From: an uncultured Lysobacteraceae bacterium
GTDB lineage: Bacteria > Pseudomonadota > Gammaproteobacteria > Xanthomonadales > Xanthomonadaceae
Assembly (NCBI GenBank): GCA_902825775.1
Contig: CADECF010000014.1
Coordinates: forward strand, 62,001 to 126,000
Direction: 5' to 3'
Length of the DNA: 64,000 nucleotides
The notes under the pieces were generated by a model. That model made no database searches and was not told the origin of the DNA. It worked only from the letters and a program-made list of their open reading frames with translations. Made by a program: the position numbers and the translations under genes. Shown here piece by piece: positions 53,982 to 62,523 of the stretch (the first letter of the stretch is position 1; each line of letters begins with the position of its first letter).

Positions 53982-55052
53982 CTATTCGTCGCCGGGCCCG
54001 CGCCGCACCGTCTCCGCCCAATGCAGCACCTGCGCCACGGCTTCGAAGAATTCGTTGTGGATGTAGTCGTCCAACTCGACCTTCTCGTTGAGCCCGCGCG
54101 CCAATTCGATGTTCTGCAGGATCGGCACGCCCGCTTCCTCGGCGGTTTTCTTGATCAGTTCGGCCAGATGCTCCTCGCCCTTGGCCACGACCACCGGCAG
54201 GTCGGTGACGCCCTGTTCGTATTGCAGCGCGATCGCGATGTGGGTGGGATTGGTCACGACGACGTTCGATCCGCGTACGGCATTGAGCATGTTCTGCTGC
54301 GACCATTCTTGGTGCAACTGGCGGCGGCGCGATTTGATGTAGGGGTCACCTTCGTTTTCCTTCACTTCCTGGCGGATGTCGCGCCGGCTCATGCGCAACT
54401 GCTTGAGGTACGAGAACTTCTGGTACGAGGCGTCCAGCACCGAGACGAAGAAGAACACGAAGATCGTCCAAATGCCGATCTGCATCAAACCCTGCCAGAT
54501 CGCGGTGCCCATCGCCGCCGGCGGCGCGTACGGCAGCTGCATCAGCTCCGGCAACAGCCCGCGCAGCACCAGGAACCCGATGAACAGCAACGCCGCGCTT
54601 TTGCCGATCGACTTGACCAGTTCGACCAGATTGTCCATCGAGAACATCTTTTTGATGCCCTCGGCGGGATTGAGTTTGGACAGGTCGGGTTTGATCTTGG
54701 CGAAGGTGGCGATCGGCCCGACCTGCAGGAACTCCACCACCACGCCCAGGAATACCGCCAACGCCAGCAGCGGCAGGGTCAGCCACAGCAACGCATCCAG
54801 AGCGGATATCGCGAGCCGCTGCACGGCGTCGTTGAAAGGCAGCTGGATCGCCTCGAGGCTCTGTTCGAACAACGCGGCGATGCGCGCATACATGAATCCC
54901 ATCAACAGCCAGGCGCCGACCAGCCAGCCGAGCACGAGCACGGTGCTGGTCAGCTCCTTGCTCTTGCTGACGTTGCCTTCCTTGCGCGCGTCCCTGAGCT
55001 TTTTGGCGGTGGGCTGCTCGGTCTTGTCGGCGCCCTTGTCCTTGGATGCCAT
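53982..55052 (-). CDS. sctU: T3SS switch protein SctU (autocleaving export-gate protein)
   Basis: 356 residues from the ATG at 55052 (MASKDKGADKTEQPTAKKLRD is the usual N-terminus; an in-frame upstream stretch is repeat-derived). Four membrane helices (for example LTLPLLALAVFLGVVVEFLQ, IWTIFVFFFVSVLDASY) precede a cytoplasmic domain with the self-cleaving motif NPTH in VVVTNPTHIAIAL. Cleavage there switches export specificity from rod/needle to later substrates. sctU is detached from sctRST and encoded on the opposite strand, in a transcription unit of its own. Confidence 0.96.
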   Translation of the reverse strand: MASKDKGADKTEQPTAKKLRDARKEGNVSKSKELTSTVLVLGWLVGAWLLMGFMYARIAALFEQSLEAIQLPFNDAVQRLAISALDALLWLTLPLLALAVFLGVVVEFLQVGPIATFAKIKPDLSKLNPAEGIKKMFSMDNLVELVKSIGKSAALLFIGFLVLRGLLPELMQLPYAPPAAMGTAIWQGLMQIGIWTIFVFFFVSVLDASYQKFSYLKQLRMSRRDIRQEVKENEGDPYIKSRRRQLHQEWSQQNMLNAVRGSNVVVTNPTHIAIALQYEQGVTDLPVVVAKGEEHLAELIKKTAEEAGVPILQNIELARGLNEKVELDDYIHNEFFEAVAQVLHWAETVRRGPGDE

Positions 55053-55116
55053 GCCATGGCCTGCCGAACGGGTCGGATCGCAGGCTAGCATGGCGTTGTG
55101 GACGATTCGTTCATCT

Positions 55117-55238
55117 GTGGGAGCGGCTTTTTTTGTGGGAGCGGCTTCAGCCGCGAGCTTTTCCCGACCTTCAGGGACCTGAATGGCGTGGCCAACGAAA
55201 GAGCTCGCGGCTGAAGCCGCTCCCACAAAAAAAGCCGC
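55117..55238. repeat. Palindromic repeat pair upstream of sctU
   Basis: GTGGGAGCGGCTTTTTTTGTGGGAGCGGCTTCAGCCGC arms and their inverse around a ~40-bp spacer, between the divergent sctU and box-E unit. Confidence 0.85.
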
Positions 55239-55244
55239 TGCGAC

Positions 55245-55262
55245 CTAGGGCTAGCCCGAGAT
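55245..55262 (+). promoter_or_regulatory. CTAGGG box E
   Basis: CTAGGGCTAGCCCGAGAT, 84 bp before the ATG at 55347, with a TACATT hexamer at 55285-55290 after 22 bp. The preceding CGAC (CGACCTAGGG) is shared with boxes A and B. Confidence 0.65.
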
Positions 55263-55346
55263 GGCGGCGGCGGGCCTGCGGCGTTACATTTCCGTCATCT
55301 CCGCGATTGCGCCCGCCCGACAGGAACCCTTGGTATTTCAAGCCCG

Positions 55347-55685
55347 ATGAGCAGCATCAACACTCCCGACCCGACCCTCAATCGCGCCAGCCTCGAATCG
55401 CTGGGCGGACAGGTGTCGCTGGACGATCTGCGCCATCAGCAAGGCCTGGATACCTCGCAAGCCGGTACCGAAGTCGCCGAGGCGCCTTCCGCGGCACCGC
55501 TCGCCGACAACACGACGGCCATCGATGCCGGCGAAGCCGTGCTCAACGCGGCCGCCTGGGACGGCGTTCCCGAAGGCGACCGCACGCTGGCCGGCGACAT
55601 GGCTTTCGAAAACAACCTCGGTGCGCTCGATCTGGGCGCGGCAGCGGATCAGGGCGTCGACGCCGTCATCGCTGCGTTCGCCTGA
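55347..55685 (+). CDS. Small acidic T3SS-associated protein
   Basis: 112 residues, strongly acidic (Asp/Glu-rich, few basic residues), Ala-rich, no signal peptide or Cys. N-terminus MSSINTPDPTLNRASLE is Ser/Asn/Thr-rich, as in many type III secretion signals. Unrecognised family. First gene behind CTAGGG box E; the next gene starts 53 bp downstream. A secreted substrate or a chaperone (small and acidic) are both possible; nothing in the sequence decides. Confidence 0.6.
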   Translation: MSSINTPDPTLNRASLESLGGQVSLDDLRHQQGLDTSQAGTEVAEAPSAAPLADNTTAIDAGEAVLNAAAWDGVPEGDRTLAGDMAFENNLGALDLGAAADQGVDAVIAAFA

Positions 55686-55738
55686 CTCGTTCCTCTCTGC
55701 GCTACGATCGCGCATCGCTCTGACGACGCGCTGAACCC

Positions 55739-56419
55739 TTGAACGAACCCGTGCCCTCGCCCGAGGCTTTGCGCGCTGCCGCCGACAGGCTGATTTCCGC
55801 GCTGGCCGCGCACAGCGATCCCGAGTACCGCCTGACCGTGCTCAAGCGCCTGGTGCGGCGATTGGGCGAAGAACGTTATCCGTTGTTCCTGCGCGTCCTC
55901 GGCGTCGTCGCCGAAAGCGACGACGAACGCGCGCAACGATTGTTGGCCGATACCTTCGGCACCGCATTGCGGCGCATGGACATGCCCGGCGGTGCGTTGA
56001 GTTCGTGGGGCGCGACGCGCTTGCCGGAAAGCGCCGGCCCGCTCGCCGCGAGCACGCTGTCCGGACAATTCTTCGGCGCCACGCCGCGCCGGTTGTTGGG
56101 ACCGGTGGAGTACCTCACCGTCTGGCATCTGCAACGCACCCAGCGCGGCACGCTCGGCGCCGCCGCATTCCGCACCGCGTTGGCGCGGATGATCGCCCTG
56201 CTCAACCGCAGCGACGATGCGCGCACTTTGTATCCGCAGAAGCTCGCCGCCGATGCGCAGAACGAACTCGAAGGCGCCTATACCCGCGCCACCCGCGACC
56301 GCCTGGCCGCGATCGCCGCCGCTTGGAAAGCCGGCCGCACGCCGGAAGAAGTGGCGCAGGCGGCGATGGACGTCAGCGACGCCGAGCATCCGCGCGGCTG
56401 GGTGATGCGCGATCTTTAA
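55739..56419 (+). CDS. Unrecognised helical protein of the box-E unit
   Basis: 226 residues if the TTG at 55739 is used; a GTG at 55751 would remove four. Neither has a clear ribosome site. Mostly helical with conserved-looking stretches (YRLTVLKRLVRRLGEERYPLF-like; LGPVEYLTVWHLQRTQ; AALARMIALLNRSDDARTL-like). No signal peptide. I do not recognise a family. It is co-directional with and 53 bp from the small acidic protein gene, so both may be part of the T3SS accessory set. Palindromic repeats follow. Confidence 0.55.
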   Translation: MNEPVPSPEALRAAADRLISALAAHSDPEYRLTVLKRLVRRLGEERYPLFLRVLGVVAESDDERAQRLLADTFGTALRRMDMPGGALSSWGATRLPESAGPLAASTLSGQFFGATPRRLLGPVEYLTVWHLQRTQRGTLGAAAFRTALARMIALLNRSDDARTLYPQKLAADAQNELEGAYTRATRDRLAAIAAAWKAGRTPEEVAQAAMDVSDAEHPRGWVMRDL

Positions 56420-56427
56420 CGCTGCTT

Positions 56428-56672
56428 TTTTGTGGATCGGCTTGTGGCGGGAGCGGCTTTCGTGGGAGCGGCTTCAGCCGCGAGCTCCTCGGCCTTCGCT
56501 GTCATCCCAACAAAAAAAACCGACTGTCATCCCGAGCGCAGCGAGGGATCTGCTCTCAGACAAAGCAGCTCCCTCGCTACGCTCGGGATGACAGGAGCCA
56601 AGTCAAAAGCTCGCGGCTGAAGCCGCTCCCACGAAAGCCGCTCCCACGAAAGCCGCTGCCATCAACGCCGCT
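56428..56672. repeat. Nested palindromic repeats
   Basis: No gene was recognised in 56420-56797. GTGGGAGCGGCTTCAGCCGC arms (56463 and, inverted, 56612) flank a GTCATCCCGAGCGCAGCGAG hairpin (56525-56592), and several GAAAGCCGCTCCCAC units are tandem at 56630-56660. Confidence 0.85.
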
Positions 56673-56797
56673 CCCGCATCAACCACTCGCGACGGCACGG
56701 CCGGAGCGACGCGCTTCTCACTAAAGCACGACCGAGCTTGCCGCCAGCCCCGCATCATGCCCAAGATGCGCGCCAGCGCCCTCCGGGAAGCCGCCGC

Positions 56798-57766
56798 ATG
56801 CGACACCGCTCGATCCAGTTGTTGCTGTCGGCTGCGCTGACCATTTGCGCCGTAGTCGCCTGCAAGCCCGATTCGTCTTCCGGCAGCGGCACAGCCACCA
56901 CCGCCGGCGCCACCAAACCCGCCGAAGCCGTGCGCCTGCTCACGCGGCATCTGCACGACAACGATCTGGAAGCTTTCGCCCGCGATGCCGTGCCGCCGGC
57001 CATGCTGCCGCAACTCGAACGAGCCTGGCGCGAAGGCCGTACGCGCTGGCCGCTGACCGAATTGCCTTTCGACGAACGCCTGCCGCAATTGCTCGCCGCG
57101 CTATCCGCGCCCGGTTCCGAGAAAAAATTGCAGCAGGTGTTCGATCGCCAGTTCTCCGGCGCCCACGCCGAACTGAAAGCCGCAGCGATGTCGCTGGGCC
57201 TGTTCGGCGTGCAATACATCCGCAGCGAAGGCGATTACAGCGACGACGAACGCCAGCACTACGCGCAATTCGTCCAGGCGATCAGCCAGTGGGGCCTGAG
57301 CGCGCCGCTCGGCGATCCGCAGCGCTCGCGTCGGGTGATTCCGCAATTGACGACCGCAGCGCGGCGCACCGGTCTCGCGTCCGAAGCCGATTTCCGCAAA
57401 GCGGGCATGCAAGAAGGCCTGCGTCGACTCGGCCCGTTCATGGCGACGACGAAACGCGCGTTGGCGATCTACGGCTTGCAGCTCGACGACAGCCTGTCCG
57501 GCCTGCAGGCCAGCCTGCAGCAACAGACCGGCGATCGGGCCCGCGTCCGGCTGCGCTATACGCTCGGCGAAACCGACATCGACACCGTCGTCGATGTCGA
57601 GCGTCACGGCGGACGCTGGTACCTGAGCGATTACCTGCGCCACGCCGAAGCCGCCGTTGTGGGAGGGCCTTCAGGTCCGACAGATGCCGGAGCCCGGGCT
57701 GAAGCCCCTCCCGCAAAAGCCGAACCCGCCACCCCCAAAACGGTCCCGAACCCGACTTCGCCATAA
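56798..57766 (+). CDS. Hypothetical lipoprotein with a repeat-derived C-terminus
   Basis: 322 residues. Lipoprotein signal with lipobox VVAC (Cys22), then an all-helical region with LLTRHLHDNDLEAFARDAVP and a cystatin/NTF2-like final part (VRLRYTLGETDIDTVVDVER, GGRWYLSDYLRHAEA). No known family. The last ~35 residues (VVGGPSGPTDAGARAEAPPA, then KAEPATPK) are encoded by a GTGGGAGGGCCTTCAGGTCC-type repeat that has become coding. The ATG at 56798 follows a CCGGGAAG stretch. The TAA shares one base with the ATG of plsB. Confidence 0.75.
   Translation: MRHRSIQLLLSAALTICAVVACKPDSSSGSGTATTAGATKPAEAVRLLTRHLHDNDLEAFARDAVPPAMLPQLERAWREGRTRWPLTELPFDERLPQLLAALSAPGSEKKLQQVFDRQFSGAHAELKAAAMSLGLFGVQYIRSEGDYSDDERQHYAQFVQAISQWGLSAPLGDPQRSRRVIPQLTTAARRTGLASEADFRKAGMQEGLRRLGPFMATTKRALAIYGLQLDDSLSGLQASLQQQTGDRARVRLRYTLGETDIDTVVDVERHGGRWYLSDYLRHAEAAVVGGPSGPTDAGARAEAPPAKAEPATPKTVPNPTSP
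57655..57719. repeat. Repeat element embedded in the lipoprotein gene
   Basis: GTGGGAGGGCCTTCAGGTCC and its near-inverse GGGCTGAAGCCCCTCCCGC, a variant of the main palindromic family, lies in frame inside the coding region. Confidence 0.75.
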
Positions 57767-60402
57767 TGGCGGCGATGCCAGACCAAACGCCCCTGCCTTT
57801 CCCCGAACCGGACAGCCCCGGCCCGGCGCCCGAAACCCCCGAAAACCGCGACGCAGAGCGGGTTCGCGCGCCTTACGGCAAAACCGGCAAGCCGACAAGC
57901 CGGCCCTGGTGGTCGCGCCTGCTGGGCCGGCTGCTGGACCCGTGGATCGCGCTGAGCCTGGAACCCGAAGCACCCGGCCAGTACGCCGACGGCCGCCCGG
58001 TCTGTTACGTGCTTGAGGATTACGGCCTGTCCAACGCCCTGATCCTGGACCGCGCCTGCCGCGAAGCCGGCCTGCCCTCGCCGCTGCAACCGCTGCCCGG
58101 CGATCCGCTCGGCCGCAAGCGCGCTTACGTGGCGCTGTCGCGGCGCAATGCCAGCGCCTTGTCGCCGGGCGGGCCGTCGCCGGGCAAAACCCATTCCGGT
58201 TCGCTGGCGCGCCTGCTCGAAGCGCATCGCGACTATCCGGAGCTGGACGTGCAACTGGTGCCGGTGTCGATCTTCGTCGGCCGCGCGCCGGACCGTAACA
58301 GCGGCTGGTTCTCGGTGCTGTTTTCGGAAAACTGGACGCTGGTCGGCCGCTTCCGCCGCTTGCTGGCGATCCTGCTCAACGGCCGCAACACGCTCGTGCG
58401 CTTTTCGCCGCCGGTGTCGCTGCGCGGCATCGTCGAAGAAGGCCTGCCGCCCGAACGCACCGTGCGCAAACTGTCGCGCGTGTTGCGTACGCACTTCCGC
58501 CGCATCCGCGCGGCGGTGATCGGGCCGGATTTGTCGACGCGACGCCTGCTGGTCGACAAAGTGCTCGCTTCGGAACCGGTCAAGGAAGCCATCGCCGACC
58601 AGGCGCGCCGCGACAACAGCAAACCCGCCGATGCATGGAAGAAGGCGCACGCCTACGCCTGGGAAATCGCCGCCGACTATTCGCACCCGGTGGTGCGTTC
58701 GGCGAGTTTTCTATTGACGACCGTCTGGAACCGCATCTACCGCGGCGTGCTGGTGCATCACCTGGAAAGGTTGAAGGAAGTCGCGCCCGGCCATGAAGTG
58801 GTCTACACGCCGTCGCACCGCAGCCACATGGATTACCTGCTGCTGTCGTATCTGCTGTACGACCGCGGCATCGTGCCGCCGCACATCGTCGCCGGCATCA
58901 ACCTCAACTTGCCGGTGATCGGCACCATCCTACGGAAGGGCGGCGCGTTCTTCATCCGCCGCAGCATCCGCGGCAACATGCTGTATTCGGCGGTATTGAG
59001 CGAATACGTGGCGCAACTGGTCGCCGGCGGCTATTCGCTGGAATACTTCATCGAAGGCGGGCGTTCGCGCACCGGCCGGCTGCTGCAACCCAAGGGCGGC
59101 ATGATCTCGATGACGGTGCGCGCCTTCCTGCGCCAGCCCACGCGCCCGGTGCTGTTCCAGCCGGTCTACATCGGCTACGAAAAACTGATGGAAGGCAACA
59201 GCTATCTCGACGAACTGACCGGCAAGCCGAAGGAAAAAGAATCGATCTGGGCGCTGTTGTGGGGCATCCCGAAAGTGCTGCGCCAGAACTACGGCCAGGT
59301 GGTGGTGAACTACGGCGAGCCGATCCTGCTGAACGATGTGTTGAAACAGCTGGCGCCCGAATGGGACGGACAGCCGGTCGGCGAAGAAGAAAAGCCTGCC
59401 TGGCTATCGGACACCGTCGATGCGATCGCGCAGCAGATCCAGGTCAACACCAACCGCGCCGCGGATGTGAATCCGATCAACTTCCTCGCGCTGGCGCTGC
59501 TGTCCACGCCCAAGCACGCGATGGGCGAGGCCGATCTGCTCGCGCAGATCACGCTGTCGAAGAAACTGCTGGCCGAAGTGCCTTATTCCGACCGCGTCAC
59601 CGTCACCCCGCACACGCCGGAGCAGATCGTCGCCCACGGCGAAGAGATCGCGGTGCTGCAACGCACCGCGCACCCGCTCGGCGATGTGCTCAGCGTGGAC
59701 GACGACACCGCGGTATTGCTGAGCTATTTCCGCAACAACGTACTGCATCTGTTCACCGCGTCGGCCTGGATCGCCTGCTGCTTCCAGCACAACCGCCGCA
59801 TGAGCCGTTCGCAGTTGCAGCGCTTGGGCCGCAGCCTGTATCCGTTCCTGCAGGAGGAACTGTTCCTGCCGTGGACCGAAGACGGTTTCGCAGAACGCAT
59901 CGACCGCACCATCGACGTGTTCGTGCGCGAAGGCCTGCTCGAACTGATCAACGACGACGACGGCGGCATCCTCTCGCGCAACGCCGGCCAGTCCGACGAG
60001 GTGTTCCGCCTGCGCGCGATCGGCCACGCGCTGCAGCAGGCGTTCGAGCGCTACTACATCGCGATTTCGGTATTGGTGAAGAACGGCGCCGGCACGATGA
60101 GCTCGGCCGAACTGGAAAGTCTCTGCCAGCTCGCCGCGCAACGCCTGTCGCTGCTGTACGCGCCGGCCGCGCCGGAGTTCTTCGACAAGAGCCTGTTCCG
60201 CGGCTTCATCCAGAAGCTGCGCGAGATGAAACTGGTCTGGCCCGACGCCAACGGCAAGTTGTCCTTCGACGCACGCTTGGCCAGCTGGGCCAAGGACGCG
60301 CGCATCCTGCTGGGTCGCGAATTGCGGCATACCATCGAGAAGGTGAGTCCGGAGATGGCCAAGCCGGAACCCGAACCGGAACCCGCGCCTGCCGAATCTT
60401 GA
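57766..60402 (+). CDS. plsB: Glycerol-3-phosphate 1-O-acyltransferase
   Basis: 878 residues. It transfers an acyl chain to sn-1 of glycerol-3-phosphate at the inner membrane, the first step of phospholipid synthesis. The acyltransferase motif I is HRSHMD (H351, D356), motif II includes GTILRKGGAFFIRR, motif III FIEGGRSRTGRL, and motif IV PVLFQPVYIGY. The length and the long N- and C-terminal extensions fit PlsB rather than PlsC. Start is the ATG at 57766, one base overlapping the previous stop; an ATG at 57775 is an equally plausible alternative. Confidence 0.96.
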   Translation: MAAMPDQTPLPFPEPDSPGPAPETPENRDAERVRAPYGKTGKPTSRPWWSRLLGRLLDPWIALSLEPEAPGQYADGRPVCYVLEDYGLSNALILDRACREAGLPSPLQPLPGDPLGRKRAYVALSRRNASALSPGGPSPGKTHSGSLARLLEAHRDYPELDVQLVPVSIFVGRAPDRNSGWFSVLFSENWTLVGRFRRLLAILLNGRNTLVRFSPPVSLRGIVEEGLPPERTVRKLSRVLRTHFRRIRAAVIGPDLSTRRLLVDKVLASEPVKEAIADQARRDNSKPADAWKKAHAYAWEIAADYSHPVVRSASFLLTTVWNRIYRGVLVHHLERLKEVAPGHEVVYTPSHRSHMDYLLLSYLLYDRGIVPPHIVAGINLNLPVIGTILRKGGAFFIRRSIRGNMLYSAVLSEYVAQLVAGGYSLEYFIEGGRSRTGRLLQPKGGMISMTVRAFLRQPTRPVLFQPVYIGYEKLMEGNSYLDELTGKPKEKESIWALLWGIPKVLRQNYGQVVVNYGEPILLNDVLKQLAPEWDGQPVGEEEKPAWLSDTVDAIAQQIQVNTNRAADVNPINFLALALLSTPKHAMGEADLLAQITLSKKLLAEVPYSDRVTVTPHTPEQIVAHGEEIAVLQRTAHPLGDVLSVDDDTAVLLSYFRNNVLHLFTASAWIACCFQHNRRMSRSQLQRLGRSLYPFLQEELFLPWTEDGFAERIDRTIDVFVREGLLELINDDDGGILSRNAGQSDEVFRLRAIGHALQQAFERYYIAISVLVKNGAGTMSSAELESLCQLAAQRLSLLYAPAAPEFFDKSLFRGFIQKLREMKLVWPDANGKLSFDARLASWAKDARILLGRELRHTIEKVSPEMAKPEPEPEPAPAES

Positions 60403-60453
60403 TGGTTTAGCCCCTCATCCGGATCCGGGCTTTGGGCAAATGGAGAGAAGCTT

Positions 60454-60807
60454 ATGATCGGATTTCTGCTATTCGTAGCTCAAGTTACCGCTGCGGATAT
60501 TGCCTTCGCGCAGGCCAAGTCGTTCGCCGACCAGTACGAAGCGGCGATCAGTCCCAGGGATAAGGGAGCGCTGGTCGAGACGCAGGGCCAAGCACTCGAC
60601 GATGCCATCGCGACCTGCGGACCGATCAAGGGCGCGCCTCCGCCATTCGCTATCGTCGCTCATGTCGCCGCGAGCGGGGCCACCGACCGTACGTGGCGCA
60701 GCGGCGAGTCGGCGTTGGCCAAGTGCTTCGAACAAAAGCTGAGCTCGGCAACACTGCCGGTCGCCACCGGGAAAGCATTCTATACGTCTTACGAGATCAG
60801 CTTTTAG
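60454..60807 (+). CDS. Small secreted hypothetical protein
   Basis: 117 residues. A short hydrophobic N-terminus (MIGFLLFVAQVTAADIAFA) looks like a signal peptide; the mature part has two Cys (ATCGPI and LAKCFEQKL) that could pair. No family recognised. GGAGAGAAGCTT immediately before the ATG is a good ribosome site. It lies ~50 bp after plsB, in the same direction. Confidence 0.6.
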   Translation: MIGFLLFVAQVTAADIAFAQAKSFADQYEAAISPRDKGALVETQGQALDDAIATCGPIKGAPPPFAIVAHVAASGATDRTWRSGESALAKCFEQKLSSATLPVATGKAFYTSYEISF

Positions 60808-60985
60808 TCTGTTCTCCCGTTCAATCCGCACGAGGCTGCGGGGCTACGCGTGCCGCTCTGCTTGTACCGGCAGCGCTAGGCGTCGGCTTCTCGCAAGTGG
60901 CGGCATACGCCGCAATCATTCAAGACCACGCAAGATTGGCCGCGTTTCAAAACTAACTCAGGTCTTGGAAAGAAAGCCGTCGCCC

Positions 60986-61435
60986 ATGCCTACCGACATC
61001 GCCACGACGACATTGCGGGGAAGCTGCCACTGCGGCCGGCTGCGCGTCGAATTCGTCGCCGCCTCAGATCCGGCCAGCCTGATCCCGCGCGCCTGCGATT
61101 GCGACTTTTGCCGGAAGCACGGGGCGGCTTACGTTTCGGATCCGGCCGGGCGGTTGTCGGTTTCGGCGGATCGTGCGGATACTTTGCGCGATTACCGGCA
61201 AGGTTCGAATAACGCGAGATTCCTGATCTGCGGCCATTGCGGAGTGCTGGTAGCGGTCGTTTTCGACAACGGGCCGCGCCTCTACGGCGCGGCGAACGCC
61301 AGATGCTTCGACGGACATGCCGGGCTGGCAAGCCCGGTCCCCGCTTCCCCGCAAACGCTGGGCGCGGAAGAGAAGATGGCCCGATGGGTCGCATTGTGGG
61401 TGCCCGATGTCGTGCTGACGACATCTCGGGCATAG
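60986..61435 (+). CDS. GFA-family (Gfa-like/CENP-V) zinc protein
   Basis: 149 residues. The zinc-site pattern of glutathione-dependent formaldehyde-activating-enzyme relatives is visible: GSCHCGRLRVEF, ACDCDFCRKHGAAYV, and ICGHCGVLV. Family members bind two zinc ions; enzyme activity is rarely shown. The ATG at 60986 is preferred over a TTG at 60965. Co-directional with the DUF1801 gene that follows ~50 bp downstream. Confidence 0.85.
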   Translation: MPTDIATTTLRGSCHCGRLRVEFVAASDPASLIPRACDCDFCRKHGAAYVSDPAGRLSVSADRADTLRDYRQGSNNARFLICGHCGVLVAVVFDNGPRLYGAANARCFDGHAGLASPVPASPQTLGAEEKMARWVALWVPDVVLTTSRA

Positions 61436-61483
61436 TCGCGCCGTTTTTTTCGGCATGCCGTCGCAATGCCGGCTGGAGGGAAT

Positions 61484-61882
61484 ATGAAAACCGCAGATAC
61501 GGTGCCCCAGACCATAGACGAATACATCGCGGCCTTTCCGCCGGAAACCCGCGCGATCCTGGACAAGATCAGGGCCACGATCCGGAAAGCGGCGCCGCAG
61601 GCGGAGGAAAAGATCAGCTACCGGATGCCGGCGTTCGTCCTGCACGGCGCTCTGGTTTACTTCGCGGCCTTCAAGGAACATATCGGCTTCTTTCCGCCGG
61701 TCAGGGATGCCAAGCTCAGGAAAGAAGCATCGGTCTATGCGGGCGAGAAGGGCAATCTGCGGTTTCCGCTGGATCGGCCCATCCCGTATGCGCTGATCGG
61801 CAGGATCGTGAAGGCGCGGGTCGAAGAGAATCTGGAAGCCGCGGCGCAAAGGAAGACCGGCGGCGCCAAACGGCGCGGGTGA
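61484..61882 (+). CDS. DUF1801 (YdhG/Fra-like) protein
   Basis: 132 residues with the typical sequence TIDEYIAAFPPETRAILDKIR, EEKISYRMPAFVLHGALVYF, HIGFFPP and FPLDRPIPYALIGRIVKARV of the YdhG/YjbR-like DUF1801 family, related to frataxin-like iron chaperones in Bacillus. Role here unknown. CTGGAGGGAAT before the ATG at 61484 fixes the start. Confidence 0.85.
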   Translation: MKTADTVPQTIDEYIAAFPPETRAILDKIRATIRKAAPQAEEKISYRMPAFVLHGALVYFAAFKEHIGFFPPVRDAKLRKEASVYAGEKGNLRFPLDRPIPYALIGRIVKARVEENLEAAAQRKTGGAKRRG

Positions 61883-61951
61883 GCCGCGGTCAACCTTGGC
61901 GCTTTCTCCGCGTTGCGTTATATCGACCACCCCACTTCGTATCGGAGCCCC

Positions 61952-62443
61952 ATGAAACCGCTGCTCGCGCTTGCCCTGCTGCTCTCCTTCCCGATGCTCG
62001 GCCAAGCGGCCGAGATCGCTGCCGACAACCGCTCCGTGGAAGCCGTGGTCGAAGCCTTCCGCGCTTCGATCGTCGACAAGGACAAGCCGCGCTTCGTCAA
62101 ACTCTTCCTGCACGAAAGCACCGCCTGGCAGAACGTCGTCGGCGACGCCAATCTGAGCAAGATGCGCGAGAAGCGGCCCGAAGCGGTCAAAGTCAAGGTC
62201 GATCCCACCAACAATCCCACGGCCTTCATCGACGAAATCGTCGCCGACAAGGAAAAGCAGGAAGAAAAATTCCGCAACGTGAAAATAGAAACCGACGGCG
62301 ACATCGCCTCGGTCTTCTTCGACTACAGCTACCACTCCGCCGGCAAAGAAACCAACCACGGCAAGGAAGCCTGGCACCTGGTGCGTACCGACGAGGGTTG
62401 GAAGATCGTATCTGTGATCTGGTCGGTCAATTGGACGCCTTAG
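61952..62443 (+). CDS. Secreted NTF2-like (SnoaL/DUF4440-like) protein
   Basis: 163 residues. Signal peptide (LLALALLLSFPMLGQAAE), then an NTF2-type alpha+beta fold: SVEAVVEAFRASIVDKDKP, VKLFLHESTAWQNVVG, IETDGDIASVFFDYSYHS, and a final WHLVRTDEGWKIVSVIWSVN strand pair. Such domains serve as small-molecule-binding or simple lyase/isomerase folds; no catalytic residues can be named. CGGAGCCCC precedes the ATG. Confidence 0.75.
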   Translation: MKPLLALALLLSFPMLGQAAEIAADNRSVEAVVEAFRASIVDKDKPRFVKLFLHESTAWQNVVGDANLSKMREKRPEAVKVKVDPTNNPTAFIDEIVADKEKQEEKFRNVKIETDGDIASVFFDYSYHSAGKETNHGKEAWHLVRTDEGWKIVSVIWSVNWTP

Positions 62444-62523
62444 CGGTACGACGCCCGATCGAGGCTTGACTCTGGACCGAGCTCCAGGGTCGAGACTGGG
62501 CGCCTTCGCCAAGGAGCGCCGCG

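Noticed and set aside
29391-55262. PIP boxes (TTCGC-N15-TTCGC) of the Xanthomonas HrpX regulon
   Set aside because: No convincing pair was seen upstream of the T3SS units by eye; the recurrent element is the CTAGGG box instead.
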